NCBI GenBank assembly: GCA_002346535.1
Contig: DDZZ01000004.1
Span: forward strand, 1-5,739
From: Opitutales bacterium UBA2995
GTDB lineage: Bacteria; Verrucomicrobiota; Verrucomicrobiia; Opitutales; UBA2995
DNA length: 5,739 nt
Reading direction: 5' to 3'
Shown here piece by piece: positions 1 through 5,739 of this stretch; the first letter of the stretch is position 1; each line of letters opens with the position of its first letter. A program made the position numbers and the translations under genes. Under the pieces are notes generated by a model. It worked only from the letters and a program-made list of their open reading frames with translations, ran no database searches and was not told the DNA's origin.

Positions 1-1248
1 TTGAGCCAGCTTCGCTCCTATAATTGCAGGAATTGTGGGCCCCATGGTGCGTCCGCCTGAGGTGCCAAAATAAGTATATGGAAGGGCCACAGTCCACAAC
101 TCTTCAAGCAGACGAATGAATGCACCCGTCTCGGAGAAAAGCGCCCCGTTGTCCGGTAACCTTGATTGAACAATTTCCAGGATATCCTGAACAGCAAAAC
201 ATGCATTTGGAGGTCGTTGAAAATAGCTACTGTTATTGTGATGAATATTGGAGATTTCTGCCTTTGAAAATCCCTCTTGTTGAAGTTCTAACAGACTCCC
301 TAGCGACTTTTTAAGATCCCCGTTGACGCGAATTTCTGGAGCAAGAGAATAACTTTCATAGTCACTTCGGGCCGCTAGTTCGCACGCAGGGATTCCAACA
401 TTCCAGGGGTTTTCAGTCATCATACCATCAGCCCCTACCACAAAAATGAAATCCGCTTTTTCGAAGACGGCGGCCTCGACAGTGTGGGGTCCATTATTTC
501 CAATAACAACGCCTCCCCACCGCGGATGCATTTCGGAAATTACACCTCGCGCTTCCATCGTTACCAGCACAGCTGCTTCAATATTTTCGACTAACCGTTG
601 AAAAACTTCGGATGCTCCGGCTCGAATCACATCATAACCAGCAATGATCACCGGTCTCTTAGCAATCTTGATCCGATGCCCAAGCTTTTTCAAGGCTTCG
701 GCATCGGGGTTCTCAATAGGATTTTCAGTTGCAACTACCTGCGTTGGTCCGCAGTCAGAGAGAGCGATATTAGAGGGCAAGTTTACCAAAACCGGTCCAG
801 GACGGCCTTCGTTGGCCATGTAAAATGCCTGATGAATTGTTTGTGCGACTTCGGAAACGGACAAGGTAGCTTGAAATTTGACAACTGCATCAAAGAGACC
901 CTTGTGATCACAATGTTGTACCATTTCCGGCTGAGTGACGCTAACCGGTGATGTTTCACACAGGCAGACAACTGGCATACGTTCGAAGTAGGCATTGGCC
1001 GCACCGGCAGCTAGATTCGCCGCACCGATTCCTTTTATCGACATAGCTATACCCGCTGTGTCTTTCATGTGACCGTAATAGGCAGCCATTAAGGCAGCGG
1101 AAGATTCATGTGCTACACTTACAAAATTTACGTCTAACCTTCGACCGGCTTCTATCATGTCAAGTGGAGCTCCTCCTCCAGGTAATCCGAAGAAGTGTCT
1201 TAAGCCACGTTCTCGCGCTTCGCTTATTATAAGTTCAGCCAGTTTCAT
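1..1248 (-). CDS. ThDP-dependent enzyme of the acetolactate synthase family, C-terminus beyond the window
   Basis: The frame is open from an ATG at 1248 to the window edge, giving 416 codons without a stop. Family members are usually about 540-600 residues, so roughly 130-180 are missing. Residues 1-165 form the pyrimidine-binding domain: FGLPGGGAPLD (20-30), the predicted catalytic glutamate E48 in VAHESSAALMAAYYG, GIGAANLAAGAANAYFER (73-90), and GRPGPVLVNLP (148-158). Residues about 185-325 match the central domain (RPVIIAGYDVIRAG, then HPRWGG). The pyrophosphate-binding domain starts near 350 and shows SGGRTMGPTIPAIIGAKLA (397-415). The GDG..N metal/ThDP motif would lie just outside the window. 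Such enzymes decarboxylate 2-oxo acids, ligate them, or hydrolyse cyclic diones in the cytoplasm. A GGAAG about 5 nt before the ATG supports the start. The gene is divergent from the symporter-dehydratase pair. Family assignment is firm. Substrate is unknown: synthase, decarboxylase and IolD-like hydrolase all remain possible. Confidence 0.9.
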   Translation of the reverse strand, partial: MKLAELIISEARERGLRHFFGLPGGGAPLDMIEAGRRLDVNFVSVAHESSAALMAAYYGHMKDTAGIAMSIKGIGAANLAAGAANAYFERMPVVCLCETSPVSVTQPEMVQHCDHKGLFDAVVKFQATLSVSEVAQTIHQAFYMANEGRPGPVLVNLPSNIALSDCGPTQVVATENPIENPDAEALKKLGHRIKIAKRPVIIAGYDVIRAGASEVFQRLVENIEAAVLVTMEARGVISEMHPRWGGVVIGNNGPHTVEAAVFEKADFIFVVGADGMMTENPWNVGIPACELAARSDYESYSLAPEIRVNGDLKKSLGSLLELQQEGFSKAEISNIHHNNSSYFQRPPNACFAVQDILEIVQSRLPDNGALFSETGAFIRLLEELWTVALPYTYFGTSGGRTMGPTIPAIIGAKLAQ

Positions 1249-1258
1249 CTGCGCTTCC

Positions 1259-1304
1259 AACTCCCCTTACCCGATCTTAAATCAATGAGAATAGGTAAGG
1301 AGTT
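1259..1304 (-). promoter_or_regulatory. Inverted repeat upstream of the ThDP enzyme gene (operator or leader hairpin)
   Basis: CCTTACC at 1265-1271 is perfectly complementary to GGTAAGG at 1294-1300, with 22 nt between them. Skipping two bases (1263-1264) extends pairing by four more positions, 1259-1262 with 1301-1304. The structure ends 10 nt before the ATG at 1248 and would overlap or flank the ribosome-binding region. Long arm separation favours a dimeric regulator site over a terminator, and no T-tract follows. No -35/-10 pair could be assigned with confidence. Confidence 0.35.
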
Positions 1305-1371
1305 TATTTTTATTCAGTTATGTTGAAAAATTAAGACTAAGCGTACTTTCAAGATACCATCTTACGATACT

Positions 1372-1560
1372 TTATTTACTTAATTTTTGCTTCTGCTGAA
1401 CTGATTGTCTGAGGAGATTCATCAGATTTTGATTGTTCTCATGGGCCAGGTTTGGATCAAAAGTCATGTTATTTTCGTGGATGCCTTTTTGCAGGACCAA
1501 TTCATCGATTCAACCTAGTTTGACTCCTTCGTCTTTCGCTCGCGCACGCCAAAATTTCAT
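1372..1560 (-). pseudogene. Unrecognised short frame interrupted by an in-frame TGA
   Basis: From an ATG at 1560 this frame reads 16 codons (MKFWRARAKDEGVKLG), meets TGA at 1510-1512, then continues open for 45 codons to TAA at 1372-1374. The second part includes FDPNLAHENNQNLMNLL and a Gln/Lys-rich end, QQKQKLSK. Both halves look like soluble helical protein. The neighbouring large genes contain no in-frame TGA, so the codon is not generally reassigned and is best read as a nonsense mutation. With the overlapping frame upstream it could be one broken gene of about 140 codons or two small genes. Function is unknown and chance cannot be excluded. Confidence 0.3.
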
Positions 1561-1799
1561 GCGCCACCAATGCCGTTTCCTCTTAGTCGAATACAGTGAA
1601 CGCCCTCAAAGCTACGGGCGATCGTTCCGGTGCAATCGTCCGATTCTTCGAACTGCAAGTCGTTTTCACTCAACTCTATAAGCACTTTGGATCCTCTCAG
1701 ACTGAGGTTTCTGGAAAGCGCGAGGGAAATAACGTCCACTAAGGCCAGGGTGTGCGTGTCCGCATTTGCAAACTGCGACTCCTGACCAGGAGGTTGATG
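1557..1799 (-). pseudogene. Unrecognised reading frame, possibly the remnant of a decayed gene
   Basis: The frame is open for 80 codons between a TAG and a TGA, with only a GTG (1739) as a plausible start and no Shine-Dalgarno sequence before it. The translation has a protein-like composition: alternating hydrophobic residues, a segment GSKVLIELSENDLQFEE, and a C-terminus CIRLRGNGIGGA. It is not dominated by Arg or Ser as shadow frames usually are. Its stop overlaps the ATG of the next minus-strand frame (ATGA at 1557-1560), as in translationally coupled genes or across a frameshift. I do not recognise the family. It may be the 3' end of a gene whose 5' part has been lost, or chance. Confidence 0.3.
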
Positions 1800-1992
1800 C
1801 TAATATACAACAAACAAAAAATTTGCTAGAATAGGTCGTGGGAAAGGATGCCCTGTAGGTTAGGGCTAGTGGGATAACGCAATTTGGATTTAGAATGTTT
1901 CATTTAAATTTCCTAAAGATATGTAGCTCAGGGTCCTGCAAAATTCTCCGTTTATCGTATAGAGTTTTTCATTGCACCTTCGGGATAGGAGA

Positions 1993-2008
1993 TTCAGCTT
2001 TTGCTGAA
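1993..2008 (+). other. Perfect hairpin in the leader of the symporter gene
   Basis: TTCAGC, a TTTT loop, then GCTGAA form a 6-bp stem with a 4-nt loop, 58 nt before the chosen ATG. No T-run follows, so it is not an intrinsic terminator. It contains the in-frame TTG at 2001, which would be buried in the structure, and this argues against using that TTG as the start. It may be a leader mRNA structure or a small operator. Confidence 0.3.
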
Positions 2009-2066
2009 GTCGCCTCGCAAAGAAATCTGCCCATCCGCTTCAAAAACACGCTTTAATTATTGTCTT

Positions 2067-3515
2067 ATGACTTTTGATTCTTCTCTCGTTCTCGGAGCAA
2101 CCACCTCCTGGCCCTTCTTTGTATTGGCTATCGGGATACTGTTCATCGTGTTCGCCATTGCTATGCTGCGCTTTCACGCATTCGTTGCATTGATCCTAGC
2201 GGCAATCCTGGTCGGTGTCCTTGCCTCCTCCTTGCCTGGCGATGAGGTAGAAGGTGCGAACCACGTCATTAATGCCATCGAGTTATCGATGTTGGAGTTC
2301 GGAGCCACGGCCGGTAAAATTGCCTGGGTGATCGGTCTGGCGGCCATCATTGGCATCTGCCTTATGGAGAGTGGCGCTGCCGACAAAATTGTGCGGGGAC
2401 TAGTCAGGTTTATGGGTGAAAAGCAGGCCGGGTGGGCCATGATGGTCGCGGCGTTTATCTTATCGATACCTGTGTTCTTCGATACGGTCTTCTTTCTCAT
2501 AATTCCGTTGGCACAGGCACTGGCTTTTCGGCTGGGCAAGCGTTACGTGTTTTTTGTGATGTGCGTTTGTGCGGGTGGAGCACTCACGCATGGGCTGGTA
2601 CCTCCGACACCCGGTCCTTTGGTGATGATCGATACTCTACAACTCGACCTCGGGTTTGCGATGGTCATGGGTATCCTTTTAGGACTGCCCGCTGGTGCGG
2701 TTGGTGTATGGATAGCCTTAAGGTTGGATAAGAAAATGAACCTGGGCTTGCGGGAAAGCCCGACGGTCAAAATTGCTGATTTGGAGGCAATCGTATCCAA
2801 AGACGAATCGGAGTTACCTCATTTTTTCGTTTCGATAATGCCCGTCGTTCTTCCTGTGTTCCTCATTGCGCTGGCTTCCAGTATTAAAGCATTTGGTAGT
2901 GGAGAACCAAGTAAGTTTAATTCAGTCATTGAAGTTTTGGGCAATAAGAACCTGGCGATGGCTCTTGGTACCATGATTGCGGTCTACTTGATGGCTTCTC
3001 AAAAGAAAATGAAGTTTGGGCCACTCTGGCAGGAAATCGAAGGTCCGATTGCGACTGCCGGAACTATTATCCTGATTACCTCGGCGGGCGGGGCCTTCGG
3101 TGCTATGATCCGGCATGCGGGGGTAGGTGATGCTGTAAAGGCCGCTACGGAGGGTACTGGATTGTCGCTTATTATTCTGGCTTGGCTTACGGCTGTGGTT
3201 CTTAAAATTGCTCAAGGTTCCGGCACGGTTTCAATGATTACCACCTCTGGAATTATTGCCGCGATAATCGGTGTGGGTGGTCCCGAGATGATGGACCTTC
3301 CTTATCACCCGGTTTACCTCTTTGCGGCTATCGCATTTGGTTCGGGCGTGGGCTCCTGGATGAATGACAGCGGATTCTGGGTGGTTTGCAAGTTAAGCGG
3401 ATTTACTGAAACTGAGACGCTTAAGTCTTGGACGGTGATGTTGGCTGGGCTTGGTACATTCGGCCTAATAGAAGTATTGTTGGTATCGGCGATCATTCCA
3501 TTTCCATTCAAATAG
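2067..3515 (+). CDS. GntP-family gluconate/sugar-acid:H+ symporter
   Basis: The product is a polytopic inner-membrane permease of 482 residues, somewhat longer than the roughly 440 typical of E. coli GntT/GntP. About 12-14 hydrophobic segments are visible, including 16-54, 84-100, 122-150, 160-178, 195-217, 251-272, 328-345, 386-404 and 452-478. Family hallmarks are SIPVFFDTVFFLIIPLA (133-149), the signature THGLVPPTPGPL (174-185), and IAQGSGTVSMITTSGI (381-396) near the C-terminus. The loop at 220-250 is charged and longer than usual. An in-frame TTG at 2001 follows AGGA, but its 22 extra residues are polar and unlike the family N-terminus, so ATG 2067 is preferred despite lacking a Shine-Dalgarno sequence. 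Relatives import gluconate, other aldonates, glycerate or similar hydroxy acids with protons. The exact substrate is not readable. The dehydratase 54 bp downstream suggests a shared transcript and substrate. Confidence 0.93.
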   Translation: MTFDSSLVLGATTSWPFFVLAIGILFIVFAIAMLRFHAFVALILAAILVGVLASSLPGDEVEGANHVINAIELSMLEFGATAGKIAWVIGLAAIIGICLMESGAADKIVRGLVRFMGEKQAGWAMMVAAFILSIPVFFDTVFFLIIPLAQALAFRLGKRYVFFVMCVCAGGALTHGLVPPTPGPLVMIDTLQLDLGFAMVMGILLGLPAGAVGVWIALRLDKKMNLGLRESPTVKIADLEAIVSKDESELPHFFVSIMPVVLPVFLIALASSIKAFGSGEPSKFNSVIEVLGNKNLAMALGTMIAVYLMASQKKMKFGPLWQEIEGPIATAGTIILITSAGGAFGAMIRHAGVGDAVKAATEGTGLSLIILAWLTAVVLKIAQGSGTVSMITTSGIIAAIIGVGGPEMMDLPYHPVYLFAAIAFGSGVGSWMNDSGFWVVCKLSGFTETETLKSWTVMLAGLGTFGLIEVLLVSAIIPFPFK

Positions 3516-3569
3516 CAAAAAGATCGTGGCTAAAGCAGCTTCTTTCTCATTAAAGAACTAATTATAAGG

Positions 3570-5246
3570 ATGTCTGAAAACAAATTGAACTGGAATAGCC
3601 GCACGGTGATGGAGGGGGACAACCTTGGCCCTCAAGCATTTTATTATGGTTTGGGCTGGGATTCTGAAGATTTTGAAAAACCGCAAATTGGAATCGGTAC
3701 CCCGCTGCATGAGGTCAACCTCTGCAATATGCATAGTTATGAGCTGGGGGACTCCATCATAACAGGCTTGAAAGAAGCAGGATTGCATGGGTTCCGTTTT
3801 GGAGTCCCTTCCGTAAGCGATAACATTACTCAAGGACACAGTGGTGGAAATGCCTCCCTGCCTTCACGCAATTTGATCGCATCCAGTGCTGAGATGGTGG
3901 CTACTTCCCATCGGTTTGATGGCCTTATTGGTCTTCATCATTGTGACAAAAACGGACCGGGATTTGCGCTGGCTTTGATACGCAGCAATTTGCCTGGTTT
4001 TATATTGAGTGGTGGAACGATTAGCCCTGGCTGTTTGAATGGACAGAATCTCACCATTCAGCATGTCTATGATGAGCAGGGTGCCGTCGAAGTAGGGAGT
4101 TCCACCAAAGAGCGTCTTCTCGAAGTGGTGAAACATGCCTGTTCGGGACCCGGGGGATGTGGAATCGCCGCTTCTTTCAACACCTGGGGATTGGCGATGG
4201 AGGCAATTGGTTTGATGCCCCCTTTCAGTTCCTCCAATCCGGCGGAGGGAGATGAGAAAAGATCGGAGTGCAATTCAGCCGGAAAGTGGATGCTTGCAAT
4301 TTTGAGTGCAGGCAAAAGACCAAAGGATATTGTGACGGTAGATTCGATGCGCAATGCGGTGGCCATGATCGGAGCCTGTGGAGGTTCGACCAACGGAATA
4401 CTACATTTGATGGCTTTGTCTACTGAAGCGGGAATTGAATTTGGGCTACGCGAAGTGCAAGCAATTTTGCGTGATATACCTGTATATTGTAATTTTGCCC
4501 CCAGAGGTAAAGGGACTATGATTGATTTGCACGAAATGGGTGGGACACCTATGCTGATCAAGCACCTGATTAATGTGGGTGTACTTGATGGCACTCAACC
4601 GACCCTTTTTGCCCCTTCTTTGGCTGAGCAAGTGCAGGATGCGCCAGATATTCCGGTTGGCAACGATTTGATTGCGGCGGCCGGTGAGCCTTACAAAGCC
4701 TTTGCCGATATGCAGATTTGTTTTGGGAGTCTGGCTCCTGATGGAATTGTTTTCAAGGTTTCCAGTCGCCAGGATCCAACTTTCGAGGGAAAGGCCGTTT
4801 GTTTTGATGATGTGGATTCCTTGGTCAAAGCTGTGTCTGAAACTCGGATACAACCCGGTCATGTGGTTGTGCTTCGGGGCATGGGGCCAGTAGCCATGGG
4901 CATGCCAGAGGTTTTAGTCGCAACCTCGGCCCTTTCAACCCCCGAACTGGATGGAAAGGTTGCGTTTGTATCCGATACCCGTGTTTCGGGTGTCTCCCAT
5001 GGAGCGATCGGAGTGCATTGTGCCCCGGAGGCAGCTGTTGGCGGACCAATTGCCTTTGTTAAGGATGGCGATTCCATCTCCATCGACCTTTTGAAAGGTG
5101 AGATCAATTGGAACGGAGATTCAAATTCCGGATCGAGCAGTTCATTCAAGGGTTATACGGGTCCTGAAATCTACTTGCGCGAATTTTGCCAAAGTGTCAC
5201 CCAAGCCGATCTTGGGTGCGTGAATAAGTCGTTGATTGAAAACTAG
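3570..5246 (+). CDS. IlvD/Edd-family Fe-S dehydratase, probably acting on a sugar acid
   Basis: This 558-residue cytoplasmic protein is full length for the family, which dehydrates 2,3-dihydroxy acids to 2-oxo-3-deoxy acids. Predicted cluster ligands are C52 (NLCNMH), C125 (HHCDKNGPG) and C197 (GGCGIAASFNTWG). Predicted Mg ligands are D84, D126, K127 (the carboxylated lysine position) and E447 (GMPEV), with catalytic S473 in DTRVSG. Spacing matches E. coli IlvD as I recall it: 32 from C52 to D84, 41 from D84 to C125, 26 from E447 to S473. Other blocks are SLPSRNLIASS, CGGSTNGILHL and CAPEAAVGGPIAF. Differences from canonical DHAD include SDNITQGH, RGMGPVAMGMPE and DTRVSG in place of DGRFSG. 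The ATG has AAGG directly adjacent. It lies 54 bp after the symporter gene and ends in tandem TAG codons (5244-5249). With no other ilv genes nearby, an aldonate or related substrate is inferred over branched-chain amino-acid synthesis. Confidence 0.92.
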   Translation: MSENKLNWNSRTVMEGDNLGPQAFYYGLGWDSEDFEKPQIGIGTPLHEVNLCNMHSYELGDSIITGLKEAGLHGFRFGVPSVSDNITQGHSGGNASLPSRNLIASSAEMVATSHRFDGLIGLHHCDKNGPGFALALIRSNLPGFILSGGTISPGCLNGQNLTIQHVYDEQGAVEVGSSTKERLLEVVKHACSGPGGCGIAASFNTWGLAMEAIGLMPPFSSSNPAEGDEKRSECNSAGKWMLAILSAGKRPKDIVTVDSMRNAVAMIGACGGSTNGILHLMALSTEAGIEFGLREVQAILRDIPVYCNFAPRGKGTMIDLHEMGGTPMLIKHLINVGVLDGTQPTLFAPSLAEQVQDAPDIPVGNDLIAAAGEPYKAFADMQICFGSLAPDGIVFKVSSRQDPTFEGKAVCFDDVDSLVKAVSETRIQPGHVVVLRGMGPVAMGMPEVLVATSALSTPELDGKVAFVSDTRVSGVSHGAIGVHCAPEAAVGGPIAFVKDGDSISIDLLKGEINWNGDSNSGSSSSFKGYTGPEIYLREFCQSVTQADLGCVNKSLIEN

Positions 5247-5255
5247 TAGTTGATC

Positions 5256-5291
5256 GTCAGAAATGCCCATGACATTTCCTGACAATCTTTT
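5256..5291 (+). terminator. Possible intrinsic terminator after the dehydratase
   Basis: GTCAGAAATG (5256-5265) pairs with CATTT-C-CTGAC (5273-5283) over 10 bp, with one bulged C and a 7-nt loop. A short T-rich run, TCTTTT, follows at 5286-5291. The stem is AT-rich and the T-run is interrupted, so efficiency may be low. Its position, 10 nt after the dehydratase stop, fits the end of the symporter-dehydratase transcript. Confidence 0.4.
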
Positions 5292-5312
5292 ACTCTGATA
5301 TGACCCATTTTT

Positions 5313-5637
5313 AATTGGTTTGTGTTCCACAGCTATAGCATTCCCGATGACACGGATGTACTCGTTAATGCGACTTCCATTGGACTCTATCCTAATATTT
5401 CAGACAAGCCTGATATCGATTATGGTTCGATTTGCGACGGACTTCTCGTTTGCGATGTCATCTCAAATCCGCCGAGGACTCCCTTTTTAGTTGAAGCGGA
5501 AAACCAAGATGCCAAAACCTTTTATGGTTTGGGTATGTTGGTGAATCAAGGAACCATTGCATTCAAGTATTGGACCGGCCGGCCACGAAGCTCCTGCATA
5601 CACCATGCGTACAGCCCTCGAAGCAATTTTCGAGTGA
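5313..5637 (+). pseudogene. Shikimate/quinate dehydrogenase-like (AroE family) C-terminal remnant, truncated and frameshifted
   Basis: Only the NADP-binding C-terminal third remains, about 105 codons of a family that usually has 270-290. Recognisable blocks are DVLVNATSIGLYPN, CDVISNPPRTPF and GLGMLVNQGTIAFKYWTG, the last with the conserved Gln of the family. The frame is open upstream only to TGA at 5301, and only 66 bp separate it from the dehydratase stop. The shikimate-binding domain and the Rossmann GxGG segment are therefore absent. After WTG the frame is lost: skipping four bases (5580-5583) restores HEAPAYTMRTALEAIFE and a TGA at 5635-5637, a normal AroE ending. Read as it stands, the frame from GTG 5322 would run to 5693 with a foreign tail. 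Intact relatives reduce dehydroshikimate or oxidise quinate/shikimate using NAD(P). As the remnant lacks its substrate domain, it is very probably inactive. It may have been a third member of the upstream catabolic operon. Confidence 0.82.
5576..5583 (+). repeat. 4-bp tandem duplication (CGGC twice) causing the frameshift
   Basis: CGGC occurs twice in a row inside the run CCGGCCGGCC (5575-5584). Removing one copy restores the expected C-terminus of the AroE-like protein in the correct frame. This looks like replication slippage, although a sequencing or assembly error in a GC-rich spot would look the same. Confidence 0.7.
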
Positions 5638-5659
5638 GGGTTGCTAAGGAAACTTGTTT

Positions 5660-5684
5660 CCAGCTCGATGCTGGCAGTCGTTTT
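5660..5684. terminator. Weak hairpin between convergent genes
   Basis: CCAGC (5660-5664), a 5-nt loop and GCTGG (5670-5674) form a short stem, followed on the plus strand by TTTT at 5681-5684. A second small inverted repeat, GGAAAC/GTTTCC (5648-5661), overlaps its left side by two bases. The location between two convergent 3' ends fits a terminator, but the stem is short and the T-run is separated from it. Confidence 0.2.
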
Positions 5685-5689
5685 AAACT

Positions 5690-5739
5690 CTAATACCGAC
5701 GGTCTCTACCGCCACGATCGCCCCGGAATCCACCACCGC
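5690..5739 (-). CDS. C-terminal end of a Gly/Arg-rich protein, probably an RRM-type RNA-binding protein
   Basis: On the minus strand the last 15 codons before a TAG at 5690-5692 read GGGFRGDRGGRDRRY. Bacterial single-RRM RNA-binding proteins of about 90-140 residues commonly end in such RGG/GGG tails rich in Asp, Arg and Tyr. The gene body, including any RNP-1/RNP-2 motifs, lies beyond the right edge, so the assignment rests on the tail alone. Another frame here gives an 18-codon non-repetitive end (AVVDSGAIVAVETVGIRV), which is the main alternative. The gene would be convergent with the AroE remnant. Confidence 0.45.
   Translation of the reverse strand, partial: GGGFRGDRGGRDRRY

Larger units (their letters stand above)
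1249..2066. other. Long gap between divergent genes, no intact gene recognised
   Basis: These 818 bases separate the divergent ThDP enzyme and symporter genes and must hold both promoters. Apart from the decayed-looking minus-strand frames at 1372-1799 and the inverted repeats listed separately, nothing recognisable was found. There is no tRNA, riboswitch consensus or insertion-sequence terminus. A 25-codon minus-strand frame (ATG at 1903, stop at 1826) has an AGGA about 8 nt upstream, but it encodes nothing identifiable. The stretch at about 1801-1830 is AT-rich. The plus-strand frame at 1433-1681 is Arg/Ser/Phe-rich and reads like the antisense shadow of the minus-strand frames. Confidence 0.6.

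Noticed and set aside
783..1004. Minus-strand frame of 73 codons at the left
   Set aside because: It is a different frame of the same strand inside the ThDP enzyme gene, whose correct frame is open throughout and carries the family motifs.
1510..1512. In-frame TGA as selenocysteine or a reassigned codon
   Set aside because: The surrounding frame belongs to no known selenoprotein family, no SECIS-like hairpin was seen immediately downstream, and the large genes contain no internal TGA. A nonsense mutation is simpler.
1433..1681. Plus-strand frame of 82 codons in the intergenic gap
   Set aside because: It is rich in Arg, Ser and Phe with no recognisable domain, and it lies opposite better-looking minus-strand frames. 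It reads as an antisense shadow.
1779..1792. Palindrome CTCCTG-AC-CAGGAG
   Set aside because: A 6-bp-arm palindrome is expected by chance in several kilobases, and it lies inside the candidate decayed frame with no nearby promoter signals.
2001..2066. Upstream TTG start extending the symporter by 22 residues
   Set aside because: The extension is polar and unlike GntP N-termini, and the TTG sits in the loop of a hairpin. ATG 2067 leads straight into the expected N-terminal region.
3537..3559. AT-rich hairpin TTCTTT/AAAGAA between symporter and dehydratase
   Set aside because: The stem is only six weak pairs with no T-tract. It is too weak to call a terminator or attenuator in a 54-bp operon spacer.
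4067..4594. Minus-strand frame of 175 codons inside the dehydratase gene
   Set aside because: It lies entirely opposite a well-supported gene, has a Pro/Ser/Ile-rich shadow composition, and has no family resemblance.

Overview
The window looks like chromosomal DNA of a free-living, probably marine, Gram-negative bacterium with about 50% GC. Protein style, weak Shine-Dalgarno signals and the gene set suggest the Verrucomicrobiota/Planctomycetota side of the tree. That placement is an impression from sequence style, not a demonstrated fact. No phage, transposase, CRISPR, tRNA or rRNA sequence was found.

Layout, left to right. (1) Positions 1-1248, minus strand: the first 416 codons of a thiamine-diphosphate enzyme of the acetolactate synthase type, whose C-terminus lies beyond the left edge. 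Just upstream of its start is an inverted repeat that could be an operator or an mRNA hairpin. (2) Positions 1249-2066: a long gap between divergent genes. It contains minus-strand reading frames at about 1372-1799 that look like a decaying, unrecognised gene or gene pair. (3) Positions 2067-3515 and 3570-5246, plus strand, 54 bp apart: a GntP-family sugar-acid/H+ symporter and a complete IlvD/Edd-family dehydratase with an intact predicted Fe-S/Mg site. (4) About 5313-5637, plus strand: the C-terminal third of a shikimate/quinate dehydrogenase-like (AroE) gene. It lacks its N-terminal two thirds and is frameshifted by a 4-bp tandem duplication. (5) Positions 5690-5739, minus strand: the last 15 codons of a protein with a Gly/Arg-rich tail, probably an RNA-binding protein, convergent with the rest.

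The most economical reading is a catabolic locus for an unidentified polyhydroxy acid. The symporter would import it and the dehydratase would convert it to a 2-keto-3-deoxy acid. The divergent ThDP enzyme may act on a 2-oxo acid or dione, and an AroE-like dehydrogenase once belonged to the set but has decayed. No other ilv genes are visible, so branched-chain amino-acid synthesis is a less attractive explanation for the dehydratase. The substrate cannot be read from the sequence.
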